64,000 nt of DNA from Tillandsia leiboldiana. Taxonomy: Eukaryota > Streptophyta > Magnoliopsida > Poales > Bromeliaceae. The stretch spans positions 7,752,297 to 7,816,296 of the forward strand of contig CM055065.1 in assembly GCA_029204045.2 (NCBI GenBank). Reading direction: 5' to 3'. A program made the translations under genes and the position numbers. The first letter of the stretch is position 1, and each line of letters opens with the position of its first letter. Below the pieces are notes generated by a model. That model had not been told where the DNA came from. It searched no databases and saw only the letters and a program-made list of their open reading frames with translations. Shown here one piece after another: positions 1 to 12,409 of this stretch.

Positions 1-2351
1 GGACACCCGAAAGTTTTCGGTGCAATTTGGTGCATGGTAGGAGCCGGGGACCGGCGGGGGGGGGGGGGCACGTGGCGGCCCCGGTTTGGCCGGCGCATGC
101 GGCGCGGTCCACGCAATACGCGCGGGCAGGCGGGGCAGGTGCGGCGACATGCGCGGGGCAGGCAGGCAAGTGGGTGCCCGTACGTGGGGGGCCGCATGGC
201 GCCCAGCGGTTGGCGGGCACCACCTGCCCGTTTTGCTGGTCAGGCCACGCAGCATGGCCCGAGCGGCCCGGCTCCCGCTGTCCCGTGTTCGGGACACGCG
301 GCGTGCCCGGAGCGATCCGGGCGCTGCGCGGATCGGGGGCCGATGGTGCCTGTTCGGCGCCCCAAAGATTCGGGCTCCCGAAAATGTCCCCCAAACCCGG
401 GAAACCTGGTTTTTTGAGATTTGCCTATAAATAGGCCATTCCTCTCCCTGTTTTCGGGTTTTTGGATGTCTTTTTCGTGGGAGTTTTCGCAGAGCTCTTC
501 TTCATCCTGCCCACTACTCTTCCAAGGATCTTGGGAATTTTTGAAGGCCGTGACATCAGCGATTTCAGCGACTCGGCACACTTCAACGTTTCTCTTTCGG
601 TGGCTTTTTCCGTCGCAGTTCCGTCCGTTGGCTCCCCTGGGCTGACCCGAAGAAGTTTTTAGCCGATTTTTGCGGCAGCGTGTTCACAAGAGGTAGGCCT
701 TCGATTTCCGTCTGATTACTTCACTTTGTTTCAAGTTTTTGGTGGGGTTTTCGATGCATCTTTTGACCCCTTTTACTGCGGCAATGTTTTGGACAGCGGT
801 GGAGTATTATTGCATTTTGTCGGTCTACGGTTGGCGGAATTGAGAGTTTAAGAACTCGATTGACATCTACGCTTCGAGAGGAATGCAACCATATTTTTCC
901 TGGATTTTTTTGAGGTCTCTACGATGGTGAACATTTTCAGTTTTGGGGACTGTTGTGCAGAACAGTACATGCAGGATTTTGGGCTTGTAAATTTACTCTA
1001 TGTTTGGCTTGTGATGCAGTTTTTGCAGAGATTTTGGAGTTTCTCGAGAAAAGTAAAAATTGGAATACATCATCACGATCGAGGTGAGCATTTTTTCTTT
1101 TGGTCGCGGCTGAAAATAATGATCGGATTGGCCTCCGCTTTATCTTGACGCGCTCACTGAATTTTATACCGTTGTGGACAGCACTTCAGTGTTTTGGTTG
1201 CCGCCGGCGATCCGGGAGGAGTTTTTGGATGATTTTCGTTACGTTGGGATCTTGAGAGGCTGAGGAACGTGCACGCCAAGTTTCGGCTCGATCAGACCCT
1301 GGATCTTCGCGTTTCAGGTGGGTTGGATTTTCCTCCAAGTCTGCGGACTTTCTCCTAATTCTAGTGTTGTAGATCTCAGCATGCTAGAATAGGTGCTAGT
1401 ATTACTGTATCATGATGTTTCTAGAATTACTGGACTTTGACTTAGCACCTTATCATATGTTGCATGTGTAAACTAGACTAGTAGAGAACCATCACTTGGG
1501 CTAGGTTCTTTTATGCTTTAGACATCCACACTTTACATCATTCTTCCTTGGACATAGTATTTTCTCGCCTGGGTAGTGGGCCAAGTGATCGGGATTTCTT
1601 TTAGTTTGGGATGCATGTTGCACTCGTGCTTGGGAGCCGAGTGGAGTCTGGCAGCTGTGGCTAGTCTTGTACTAGTGTCGGGAGCCGTTTAGGTAAACGG
1701 TGGTCCCGGGTCGTCGAGTTTTATCCGATCTATTTGTCGTCATGGTGTTCGTGGCAGTAGTGTACTGGTGATAGCAGGATCTTGAACCCAGAATCTTTTT
1801 GGACACACATGATTTTAGTAAACCAATGTTTTCTTTCCAAATGTCGAATAGTCGCCAGAGCCTGTTCTTGTTTGATTGGGCGAAGACATTAGCCATTCAG
1901 GGTTTGGGAATAAAACTTGTTTTTCTAACTGATTTTTCTAAAAGAGCTAAAATTCATTAAAATGAGTTTTCTTAAGTCAAGATGGTTTTATATAAAAAGG
2001 AACTACTTTTAGTCCTCACCCCGAGGGGGTTCGAGCGAAAATGGTTTTCAGTAATAAATATTACCTTTTCCTATAAACTTCCTCACCCGAGAGGGTTCGA
2101 GTGATCTGGGTTCTAAGGGTTGTTTTCCTCTTCGGGTCGAGAACAACGAGAGGCTATGCCTAGAGCCTGTTCTTGTTTGATTTGGGTTGTAGGTTCCAGT
2201 CTTTCGGGGTTTTCGGACCCTTCGTTGTCGTTGGCTGTGGAGTATCTCCAGCTAGAGAGTTAGCTTGTTGAGTTGATGTCCTGTTTGGGGAGCCGTTGGG
2301 TTGACGGCGGTTCCGGCTATCGAGTATTTCCAGCCAGTGAGTTAGTGATGT
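1..2351 (+). mobile_element. Outer gypsy-type element, 5' LTR (left end outside window, right part interrupted)
   Basis: This stretch matches 15048-17400 almost base for base, which is the 3' LTR of the same element. Position 1 corresponds to about 15048, so roughly 267 bp of the LTR lie before the window. The match stops at 2351, inside a segment that continues in the 3' copy at about 17402. A second LTR (starting TGTAGTGGCC) begins there, so this LTR was split by insertion. It holds a GC-rich U3 and a TATAAATAG box at 426-434. Short open frames here (for example 27-434) are LTR sequence, not genes. Confidence 0.85.
426..434 (+). promoter_or_regulatory. TATA box of outer 5' LTR
   Basis: TATAAATAG lies just after a GC-rich stretch and is repeated at 15479-15487 in the sister LTR. 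A related LTR has the same box at 3112-3120. This position is expected for a U3/R promoter of a plant LTR retrotransposon. Transcription is inferred only. Confidence 0.6.
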
Positions 2352-3111
2352 TGTAGTGGCCCCGATCCCCGTGCAGCTTTTCGCCATGATCCTTGTTGTG
2401 GAACATCTATTATTGGTGTGTCGGACCCGCAACGCGTCAAATGGACACGTTGGACGGACTCAGTGAGGTTTCTGAATCAATCCTATCTTTCGGCTGCTTT
2501 CGCCGATGTTTAGAAAGGGTTTCAGGCTAATCTGAGGCCGGATTTGGATTCAATGCAGAAAAACACCAAAAATCGGCTATTTACTAGTATTTTTCGAAGT
2601 TCGGATGCCCAAAAACAGACCCCCGAAAGTTTTCCGCGCATTTTGGTGCATGGGGGAAGCTGTGGACTGAGGGGGAGCCACGTGGCAGCTCTGGATTGGC
2701 CGGCTCACGCGGCTTGGTCCACACGGTACTGCAGGAGCGCGGTCTATGGACCTGGCGCGTGCGCTGGGCGCAGCGAACGCCGGTAGAGGGCCACGTGTCG
2801 CTGCGGGATTGGTCGGGGCAGGTCGGGACAGGTCGGGGCAGGCACGGGCAGCATGGCGCCCACGCGGGGGGGGGGCGCCACATGCCGCCCCGCCATTGGT
2901 TGCCGCCGCCCTGCCTCGCCCCGCTATCGGGCCACGCGGCAGCGCCTGGTTGGCCGGGCGCCGCTGTCTCGTGTTCGGGACACGCGTCGTGCCCGGGACA
3001 ATCCGAGCGCTGCGCGGATCAGCTGCGGGTGCGCGCTGTTCGGCGCCCGAATGTTTTGGGCGCCCGAAACTGTGCCCCAATGTATGCTTTTTCTCTCCCC
3101 CCCCTTAAGGC

Positions 3112-3120
3112 TATAAATAG
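3112..3120 (+). promoter_or_regulatory. TATA box of element A 5' LTR
   Basis: TATAAATAG follows a run of C and precedes the pyrimidine-rich leader. In the element's 3' LTR the equivalent bases are missing because of a deletion of about 300 bp near 11217. Confidence 0.55.
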
Positions 3121-5442
3121 ACTTCCTCTACCTTTCTTCTCACTTTTTTGGAGGAGTTTCGAGCTGGGATTTTCGCTGAGCCTTCTTCCACCTGTGCTCC
3201 ACCACTTCCAGAGATTTGATGACTTTTGGAGATATCGACATCGGCAATTTCTGCGATTCGGCGCACTGCGGCGTTCTTCTTCCGGTGTTCTTTTCCGTCG
3301 CATTTCGGTCCGCGGACTCCCCTAGGCTACTCCGAGGGAATTTTGAGTGATTCTTGTGGCATTATCTTCACGACAGGTAGGGCTACATTTCTTGTATTTA
3401 CCACTTCCACCCGTTTCAAGGTTTTACTTGGTTTTCTGGAGCTTATTTAAACCCTATTTTTTTGCGACAATTTTTGGACAGCGGCGGAGTATTTATAGAT
3501 TTTCTCGGCCTACGAGTATCGGAATGAGGTGTATAAATACTCGATTCGTATCTACACTTCACGAAGAATGCAACGGTGATTTTTATGGATTTTTATGAGG
3601 ACTGCATAGAGGTAAGAATCCACTTTTTTTGTGCTATATTTGCAAAACAGCAAGTGCTGTTTTTGGAATTGCTACCGTTGATGCTAAGTGCGATACTTTT
3701 TGCAGTGGTTCGCAGATTTGGGTGTTCTTGGACTCGTGAGGATCATGGGAACCTGAGAATTATCCACGGTCTGTTTGGACTTTGGATCGACACGCACTTT
3801 CAGGTGGGTTGCTTCGTCTCCAAAACCGGTGGACGGTTCTCTAATTCTATGGAATAGCAAGCATGCATGATTGTGAGATGTGTTAGGAAGCATGTTAGGG
3901 AAAGTGATGATGTTTATTTTTAGTTGATATTGAGATCATGTCTGATAGTTTTCCCTATTTATGTTCTAGTTGAACTAAACACTATTATTGGAACTTTGAT
4001 CTAGCACCCTATCATATGTTGCATGTTTCAACCAGACTAGTCGAAAACTCCAACTTGGGCTAGGTTTATTTATGCTTTAGACATCCACACGTTATACTCT
4101 ATCCCTAGACATAGTGTTTTTCTCGCCCGTGTAGTGGACCGAGTGGTCGGAATTTCTTTTAGTGTAGGATGCATGTTACACTCTTGCTTGGGGGCAAAGT
4201 GGAGTCTGGTAGATGTAGCTAGTCTTGTACCTGTGGCGGGGGCCGTTTGGGTAAACGGTGGTCCCGAATTTCCGAGTTCTTTGATTTATTTGTCGCCGCT
4301 GTGTTCATGGCAGTAGTGTACTAGTGATAGCAGGACCTTGAATCCAGAATCTTTTTGGACACACATGATTTCAGTAAACCAATATTTTTCTTCCAAATGT
4401 CGAAGGGTCGCTAGAGTCTGTTCTTGTTTGATTGGACGAAGGCATTTGCCCTTCGAGGTTTGGGAATAAAACTTGTTTTCTAACTGATTTTCCTAAAATA
4501 GCTAAAATTCATTAAAATGGATTTCCTTAAATCAGGATGATTTTACAAAAAAGAAACTACTTTTAGTCCTCACCCCGCATGGGTTCGAGTGAAAATGGTT
4601 TTCGGTAATAAATATCACTTTTTCTGTAAACTTCTTCACCCAAGAGAGTTTGAGTGATCTGGATTCTAAGGGCTGCCCTTTTCTTTGGGTCGAGAACAAC
4701 GAGGCTATGCCTAGAGCCTGTTCTTGTTTGATTTGGGTTGTAGATTCTAGTCTTTCGCGGTTTTCGGACCCTTCATTGTTGTCGGTTGTGGAGTATACCA
4801 AGCTAGTGAGTTTGCATGTTGAGTTGATGTCCTATTTGGGGAGCCGTTGGGTCGACAGCGGTCCTGACTGTTTGAGTGTTTCCAGCTAGTGAGTTAGAGA
4901 TATGATTTGGGCACTGTTGATCTTGTTGATCATTGATTTGGATTATTGCCTGCATGAGCCATATTGAGCTTGACAGAGATGCGCAGATACTTTCCTCGGT
5001 GGGGTCGCGCCCCTCGAGTGCCGCTCCGGAGCTAGGCCTATTACTTTGCTATCGCGACTTGTCGACGCAGTCCCTCTGGCTGGGCCTTTTTTAGGCAGTC
5101 ACGGATGCCCTACGTAAGTCCAATCCTCCGTGGATGTAATGGCAGTAGGTGGGCGCAGGTTTGACTGGACCCTATGTGGCAGTCACTGTGATTGGGTTGA
5201 TTGAGTATTTCGGGTTAGAGTCGATGCATCATTTTCATCTGTATCACCCATTGAACATTGTAGATAGAGGCATGATAGCTATAGACTATTTACGGCTTAT
5301 TTTTATATTATTACAGTTTTTCTGTTATCTTATGCCTCTAGTAGACTTAGTGGGCAGACCGTCAGGCTTGGTGGCGGTACCCACTGAGAACTACGTGTTG
5401 GTGTAGTTCTCACACCCGCTGGGGGTTCCCCCCCTTCCTCTT

Positions 5443-7702
5443 TGTAGAATACCGTGGCTTTGTATAGTGCACCGACTTCACAGGTGGGCATAGTGCGGGG
5501 GAAACGCCCGTGGCGCATTTCTTTTATGGTTATAGTTGAGTTCGGGACAATTCGGATCGACGCGGAAGCCTCTACATTGAAAAATGAGTTGGCGGCGTCG
5601 AAATTGGAAGCTTCAGCCTACAGATTAGCCTGGGAGGCATTGTGTTCCGGAACTGGGCTTTTGGTTCCGGAACTGGGCATTGTGTTCCGGAACAAGGGAG
5701 AGAGTTCCGGAACTGGGGGGTGGTACCGGTACTGAGGAGTGGGTACCGGTACCCCAGCCTCTAGAACGTTGGGAATTTTGGTGTTTTCCCTGTTTGAGTG
5801 AGGGCATTTGAGTCTTTTCACTTCCCAGCTACCCTCTGCACCGTCATTACTCCTCGCCACCCTCATTAAATAGGCCATCCACCTCTTTTCTTCTCCATTG
5901 CAACCAGAGGAAGGAAGAAAGAGAAGATCAAGTGGAGTATCTTGTCCTGCTGAGAGGAGATCGAGCGGAGTTGCGCGCGCAATAGCAGCATCCAAGGTGA
6001 GTTCGGTGCTTCTCCAAGCTTTGGATTTTTGGTTTCTTCTTTGGATTTTGGAGTAGGATTTTGAGCTTGGGTTACATTGCTTTCCTTCTTTCTTTTCACC
6101 ATTCGCCTTGAGGAGCAGCATGAGCTGCGTGGGCCGCGGGTTTTCGGAGTTGCACTGTGTGGAGCCACGGGGGTCCATGCGTGCGTGCTGTGGGCTGGCA
6201 GCGGAGTTGGCTGGAGCACGCAGGGACCTTGCTGAGGGACCAGGGTGGCTGTTGTGAGCTTCAGAGGGATCTCCGAGACACTCGACAGAGTGCGCGCGCC
6301 GAGGTGCTGTTCCGACAGATTTTGGCAGATTTTGGGTTCGGCGCTATACCGACTTCGGCTTTGCCTGCAGAAAGCATTCCAGGTGGGTTGGAAAAATCTT
6401 CAAGATGTATGGAATGTCCTCTAATGCTATTGTATGCACATTTTGCATGTCTAGATTATCTGTTCTTATAGCTGATAAATCTGATAGTTGCATAGGAAAT
6501 TACAGAAAATTTATTAGAACCCCAGATTATTTTTAGTATACTCCTGGTACTGCATGACACTAGATTTCATGATTAGTTGGCATCATATTTGCACCTGGAC
6601 CGTTTTAAAAATCAAGAAAACTCGTTTTAATGAAAATCGGCATTTTTAAGAATGGTTTTTAAATTTTGAGATCGCCAGAGGGGTGGCATGGGTTCAGGGT
6701 GCTTATGTCCTCGCGCCTGGGGGCCGAGTGGATCTTATTTGACTTAGAGGATGTGTTGCTAGTGTCTTGGGGTTTTTGTGGGCATATCAGATTGAGTCGT
6801 GGAGTGTTCTCCGACCTAGACATGAGTGTGGGATGTTGGCATTCGAGTTTCCGATCTGTTTGATCGTTGATTGTAGCTTGCAGATGCCGCTTATTATGCC
6901 AGATGAGACACGCTTGTTCCTCGGTGGGGTCGCTCCCCTCGAGTTGCCGCTCCGGATGCGATAGTTATGCGCCTAATGAGGCTGCTTTGCGTGGTACTAT
7001 GTTAGTCCGATAGGACACCCTTCATTGATACATGAAGGACCCTAGTTGATACACTAGGGGGCGCAGGCTTGACTGGACCAGGTTTGGCAGTCACTGAGAT
7101 TGGGTTGATGTGAGTGAGAGGTTGCATAGCATGTTCATAGTTGAGTTTTCCTTTGAGCATGATTCATGAGGTATATTAGCTGTAGTTTCTTTCTAGCTCT
7201 TTTAATATCTGCATACCTATTTAGTTTGCCTCCAGTAGACTTAGTGGGCATACCGTGGATATTGGTGACGGTACCCACTGAGAACTACCTTCTGTAGTAG
7301 TTCTCACACCCGCTGTGGTGACAGGTTTTCCAGAGGCGGCTGTTCAGGCTTCAGCTCGTGTAGAGACAATAGATCGAGGTAAGGGCGTGGCCGACTAGTT
7401 TCTTACCCGAGTATGTTTGAGAGTCAGAGGTAGAGATACCTTGTATTTTTGAGTTTTCACTTTAGTACTAGACAATCTGGGATTGTATTTATTTTTCTTA
7501 GTGGGAGAACTATGTATCTTGGATTTTGTTTATTCTGATGTTCAGTGTTTCTTTCTGTAGCTAGTATTTCATTTCAGCTCTGATACATGTTTAGCTATAG
7601 ATCTTACTTGCAGGTTAGTCGCTTCGTCTGTGCGGGGATTCCCATGCAGATGGCGGATCTGTTGGCGAGCCCGGGTCGCAGTTTCGACCGCGGGGCGTGA
7701 CA
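5443..7702 (+). mobile_element. Solo LTR of a third gypsy-type family, with CTCTT target duplication
   Basis: This 2260-bp unit begins TGTAGAATAC and ends GGCGTGACA. It is flanked directly by CTCTT on both sides (5438-5442 and 7703-7707). It has no internal region, so it is a solo LTR left by LTR-LTR recombination. Outside the duplication, the LTR of element A continues. A TATA-like box (TTAAATAG) lies near 5867. Its 3' part (about 7220-7702) is clearly related to the 3' parts of the other two LTR families. Repeats of TTCCGGAACTGGG occur at 5645-5725. Confidence 0.9.
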
Positions 7703-8101
7703 CTCTTTCCTCCTATTTGTTTTGTAGAGTCTTCTATGGGAGTTGCTGATCCTTCTGTTGCTGATCGAGGTGAGGGAGTCGCGAGCTAGTTCCCTACCCG
7801 TCCTTGGAGTATAGTGGTACCCTTTTTGGAGCTTGTAGTACAGTCTGCTGGATTTTAGTAGTTAGTTACTTTTGAGAGTTTTATTTTTGAGAGACTTATG
7901 TATTGTGAGGTTCGAACTTGTACTATTTGGAGATGTATTTTCTTATTTCAGTAGTTTACTTTTCAGCTCTGATATCTGTATAGCTGTAGTATTATCTCTT
8001 GCAAGTTAGACGCTTCGTCTATACGGGATTTTCCGTATGGGCGGCGGATCTGTTGGCGAGCCCGGGTCGCAGTTTCGACCCCAGAGCGTGACAGACTAGA
8101 G

Positions 8102-8113
8102 TGGTATCAGAGC
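8102..8113 (+). other. Primer-binding site, initiator-Met tRNA type
   Basis: TGGTATCAGAGC starts 8 bases after the LTR end. It is the standard plant sequence complementary to the 3' end of initiator-Met tRNA. It fixes the 5' LTR end at 8093 and the + orientation of element A. Confidence 0.92.
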
Positions 8114-8390
8114 CTAGGTTGTAGGTCATTATAGACTTAGAAATCCTAGGCACGTGGATGGATCTTAGGATGACTACGTGAGAGTCGTGATTTATAGCGA
8201 GAGTCCTGATTGAGTTTTATACCTCTCCCAAGGGACGGGATAAGTCATTGGCATGTTTATTCTCCTCAGCGATTATGTTGGCTACAGACAACATAATGCT
8301 ATGGAATAGATGACATATTTTAGACTTTCGCTGGATTGGGTCGAGTATTTGTTTTGTCCTGATGTTTGGATGTTATTGCAGGTGAGCACG

Positions 8391-10230
8391 ATGCCTCCCC
8401 GACGTAGGATGCTGACACGTTCTCAACCTTCTTCCTCCGATGAGCCTGAGCAGGAGGAGTTAGCACAGGGCCGGCAGAGAGAGGTACAGGAGCTTCGGGC
8501 TCAGATGGCCCAGATGTCGGAGACTATGGATCGGATGGTGCGCATGTTTGAGCAGAGGGCGCAGCCGGTTGCAGCACCCCCGGGGAGTTCCCCCGCACCT
8601 TTTTTGCCGGTTGTGGCACCCCCAGTTGTACCGGCGGCACCAGCAGCCCCTATTGTGCCGGTTACTAGCAGACAACCGTCCGGGACGGCAAGACAGTTGA
8701 CCCCTATAGAGCAGCGAGAGGCTGTAGATTGCTTGATGAGGTTCCGCCAGCTCAACCCGCCTCGTTTCTCTAGGCGGAGTTTGGAGCCGTGGGAGGCAGA
8801 GTCGTGGATCACGGCTATGGAGCGACTTTTTGAGACCCTCTTTATCGAGGAGAGATTTCAGGTTCTTCTAGCGACAAATTTTCTGGAGCACAATGCTGAG
8901 GCATGGTGGCGGTGAGTTCGACCTGTTGGTCCGCCTGGGACCCAGCTGCTCACTTGGGCGGAGTTCCGCAGCCTTCTTCTTGGAGCCTTCTTCCCGGAGA
9001 GTGTCAGAGAGAGGCTGGAGGAGGAGTTGAAGAATCTCCGACAGGGAGACCGTACTGTGCTGGTGTACATTAAGGATTTCAACCGGTTGTTGGCCAGTGT
9101 ACCACACGCAGCCAGGGCTGAGGCGCAACGGATCTATATGTTTGAGCGAGGTTTGCGCCGGGATATTTATCAGTTCGTCCGTTCGCGTAGACTGTAGACT
9201 CTGGATGTCTCGATGGAGCAGCCCCTTTATGTGGAACGAGGGAATGAGGTGATGACTGAGCAGGACACAGCCCTAGGTGGGAGTTCGGGCGTGAAGCGCC
9301 CAGTGCCTAAGGACGGGGGACAGACGAGTAGGCAGGAGCCGCTGAGACCTCCACGATTTCACCCTGAGGATAGTGGGTTTTAGAGGTGCCAGAGATCTGG
9401 TGGACCCCCACGGCAGCCGCAGTATCAGGAGTATCAGCAGCGACAACATTCTCAGCAGCAGCACCCGGTAGCAACAGTATCGGCATCAGCGATAGGAGCG
9501 GTGCGTTATCTGTGGCGGGCCCCATCCACCGTCACAGTGTGACCAGAGACAGGGACGGTGCTTCCTATATAGAGAGTTAGGACATTTCTGAGCAACTTGC
9601 CCCCGAGCTATTTTGTTAGTGCGACCTATCGCTATAGCACCCCCCTTGCCTGTTCAGGAAGCGGATGCCCCTCCGGTACACCGCTAGACAGATTGGGCTA
9701 CAACATCGAGACAGACGGAGCGACGATCTTCAGCGCCCGGTGGGCGGGTTTACACAACCCAGGTGGAGGACACCCCAGCAGCGGATCGTGTCGTCGCAGG
9801 TATGATTCTACTTACAATTGGTTGAACTTGAGCATTTCGGTACTGCCGCATTTCCTACATATGTTAGTAGAGCATTTGCATCTCTGTATGGATAAGAGAT
9901 AGGATTATTGCTACATGTATTAGTGGTTAGATTCTCGATCGTATCCTGCGAGTAGAGGAGGGTTGTGGAGCACGATCTTACAGTTGAGACTTGGAATTTT
10001 ACCGGTAGGCGTGACGATTTGGTGGCAGCTCCAAGACTCTGATCGAGCACACGGAATGGACTGGTTGGCGCGATATCATGCAACAACTGATTGTGGAATG
10101 AGAACAGTGACCCTTCCGCGAGTTGGACAGAAGGAGTTTATTTTCACAGGTGGACGAAGTACCCTTCCTGCAGCGATGGCTTCAGCGTCAATGGACAGAC
10201 GCCACCATTTGAGCGTATGTGACGATTAGG
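8391..10230 (+). pseudogene. Broken gag-protease of element A
   Basis: The first frame starts at ATG 8391 (MPPRRRMLTRSQ) after the leader. It continues through a coiled coil (ELRAQMAQMSETMDRM), a Pro/Ala-rich stretch, and a retrotransposon gag domain ending in AEAWWR. A TGA follows at 8913-8915. The same frame resumes (TWAEFRSLLLGAFFPES, then RDIYQFVRSRR) with further stops near 9196 and 9380. A degraded Gln-rich, zinc-knuckle-like stretch spans 9400-9600. The end of the aspartic protease region is recognisable near 10050-10140 (GMDWLARYHATTDC, then EFIFTG). No DSG/DTG active site survives visibly. No reverse transcriptase follows. At least four breaks make this a pseudogene. Confidence 0.8.
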
Positions 10231-10613
10231 ACTAGAGGTTGTGTCCCTAGGGGTCACGATTAGATCGTAACTTTTGTTTTTGTAGCCACAGCAAGAATGA
10301 CTACAACACTTATCTTCCTTTTTCTCACCTTTATGCTGAAACTTACGAACGGGATGAAAACTTCGAAAGGCTACTCCAGAAAATGAGACAGTGCTCGAAC
10401 CTGTTCTTGTTAGATTTGGGCGAAGGCACCGGCCTTTCGAAATTTTCGGACTTTTCGCTATTTTCGACTGCTTTCCAAATAGAGAGTTGGAGTTGATGAC
10501 ATTCCTGCTGGTGGGGCCTTTACCTTCTTGTTTGGTTGTGACGGCGTACTTCGAGTAGTTTTGGACGAGTTGGTTTTGTGGTTGTGGTGCGTTTTAGTTT
10601 CGGGGATGAAACT

Positions 10614-10631
10614 TTTGTTAGTGGGGGAGAA
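10614..10631 (+). other. Polypurine tract of element A
   Basis: A purine-rich stretch containing AGTGGGGGAGAA lies directly before the 3' LTR. A parallel tract precedes the outer element's 3' LTR at 14769. This is the expected plus-strand primer. Confidence 0.7.
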
Positions 10632-12320
10632 TATAGTGGCCCCGATCCCCGTGCAGCTTTTTCCTATGATCCTTGTTGTGGAACACCTATTATTGGTGTG
10701 TCGGACCCGCAACGCGTCAAATAGACACGTTGGACGGACTCAGTTAGGTTTCTTGATCAAGCCTATCTTTCGGCTGCTTTCGCCAAAGTTTAGAAAAGGT
10801 TTCAGGCTAATCTGAGGCCGAATTTCAATTCAACGCAGAAAAACGCCGAAAATCGGCTATTTACTCGTATTTTTAGGAGTCCGGATACCAAAAAACGGAC
10901 CCCCAGAAGTTTTCTGCACATTTTGGTGCATGGGGGAAGCTGTGGACCGAGGGGGAGCCACGTGGCAGCTCGGGATTGGCCGCCTCACGCGTGCGCGGTC
11001 CATGGGAGCACGCGCGGGGAGCCGTGGACCAGGGCGGAGCCACGTGGCAGCTCTGGATTGGCTGGCTCACGCGGCTTGGTCCACGCAGCACTGCGGGAGC
11101 ACGGTCTATGGACCTAGCGCGTGCACTGGGCGCAGCGAACGCCGGTAGAGGGCCATGTGTCGCTGCGGGATTGGTCGGGGCAGGTCGGGGTAGGTCGGGG
11201 CAGGTGGGGGCAGGCGCGGGATTTTCGCTGAGCCTTCTTCCACCTGTGCTCCACTACTTCCAGAGATTTGATTATTTTTGGAGATCTCGATATCGGCGAT
11301 TTCTGTGATTCGGCGCACTGCGACGTTCTTCTTTCTGTGTTCTTTTCCATCGCATTTTGGTCCGCGGACTCCCCTAGGCTACTCCGAGGGACTTTTTGAG
11401 TTATTCTTGCGGCATTATCTTCATGACAAGTAGGGCTACATTTCTTGTATTTACCATTTCTGCCTGTTTCGAGGTTTTACTTGGTTTTCTGGAGCTTCTT
11501 TAAACCCCCTTTTTCTGCGGCAATTTTTGGACAGCGACGGAGTATTTATGGATTTTCTCGGCCTACGAGTATCGGAATGAGGTGTATAAATACTCGATTC
11601 GTACCTACACTTTGCGAGGAATGTAACGGTAATTTTTATGGATTTTTCTGAGGACTGCACAGAGGTGAGAATCCACTTTTTCTGTGCTGTATTTGCAAAA
11701 CAGCAAGTGCTGTTTTTGGAATTGCTACCGTTGATGCTAAATGCGATACTTTTTGCAGTGGTTCGTAGATTTGGGTGTTCTTGGAATCGTGGGGATCGTG
11801 GGAACCTGAGAATTATCCATATTCTGTTTGGACTTTGGATCGACGCGTACTTTCAGGTGGGTTGCTTTGTCTCCAAAATCGGTAGACGGTTCTCTAATTC
11901 TATGGAATAGCAAGCATGCATGATTGTGAGATGTGTTAGGAAGCATGTTAGGGAAAGAGATGATGTTTATTTTTGGTTGATATTGAGATCATGTCTGATA
12001 GTGTTCCCTATTTATGTTCTAGTTGAACTAAACACTATTATTGGAACTTTAACCTAGCACCCTGTCATATGTTGCATGTTTCAACCAGACTAGTAGAAAA
12101 CTCCAACTTGGGCTAGGTTTATTTATGCTTTAGACATCCACACGTTATACACTATCCCTGGACATAGTGTTTTCCTCGCCCGTGTAGTGGGCCGAGTGGT
12201 CGGGTTTTCTCTTAGTGTAGGATGCATGTTACACTCGTGCTTGGGGACAGAGTGGAGTCTGGTAGATATAGCTAGTCTTGTACCTGTGGCGGGAGCCGTT
12301 TGGGTAAACGGTGGTCTCGG
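10632..12320 (+). repeat. 3' LTR of element A, truncated
   Basis: Aligns with 2352-4260 of the 5' LTR. The first bases read TATAGTGG against TGTAGTGG, so the terminal TG has decayed. It carries an extra copy of about 80 bp near 10985-11065 and a deletion of about 300 bp near 11217 that removes the TATA box. The match ends at about 12320, where the sequence jumps to the outer element's leader and gag. About half the LTR is therefore missing, together with the rest of the outer 5' LTR and its primer site. Confidence 0.82.
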
Positions 12321-12409
12321 GTGGAATGGGTGACATGTTCTAGACTTTCGCTGGATTGGGTCGTGTGTTTGTTGTGTGTTCTGTTGTGCGGTTTGTCGTG
12401 GTGAGCGGT

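Larger units (their letters stand above)
2352..8093 (+). repeat. 5' LTR of element A, interrupted by a solo LTR
   Basis: Starts TGTAGTGGCC and ends GAGCGTGACA. Removing the solo LTR at 5443-7702 and one copy of its CTCTT duplication leaves about 3.47 kb, close to the 3.55 kb of the outer element's 3' LTR. 2352-4260 aligns with 10632-12320. 4260-5415 aligns with the corresponding half of the outer LTR (about 16750-17890), so the two LTR families share modules. TATA box at 3112-3120. Confidence 0.85.
2352..12320 (+). mobile_element. Nested non-autonomous Ty3/gypsy-type element A
   Basis: Order seen: 5' LTR (2352-5442 plus 7708-8093, split by a solo LTR), primer-binding site (8102-8113), broken gag and protease (8391-10230), purine-rich tract (about 10614-10631), and a truncated 3' LTR (10632-12320). 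It sits inside the outer element's 5' LTR. The 5 bases before it (GATGT, 2347-2351) fit a target duplication, but the right partner is lost with the truncated 3' LTR. Reverse transcriptase, RNase H and integrase are not recognisable, so it needed helper enzymes. Order and gag type suggest Ty3/gypsy. Confidence 0.85.

Noticed and set aside
2020..2110. GGGTTCGAGTGATC-like stretches considered as tRNA T-arms
   Set aside because: They repeat in all related LTRs and have no cloverleaf around them.
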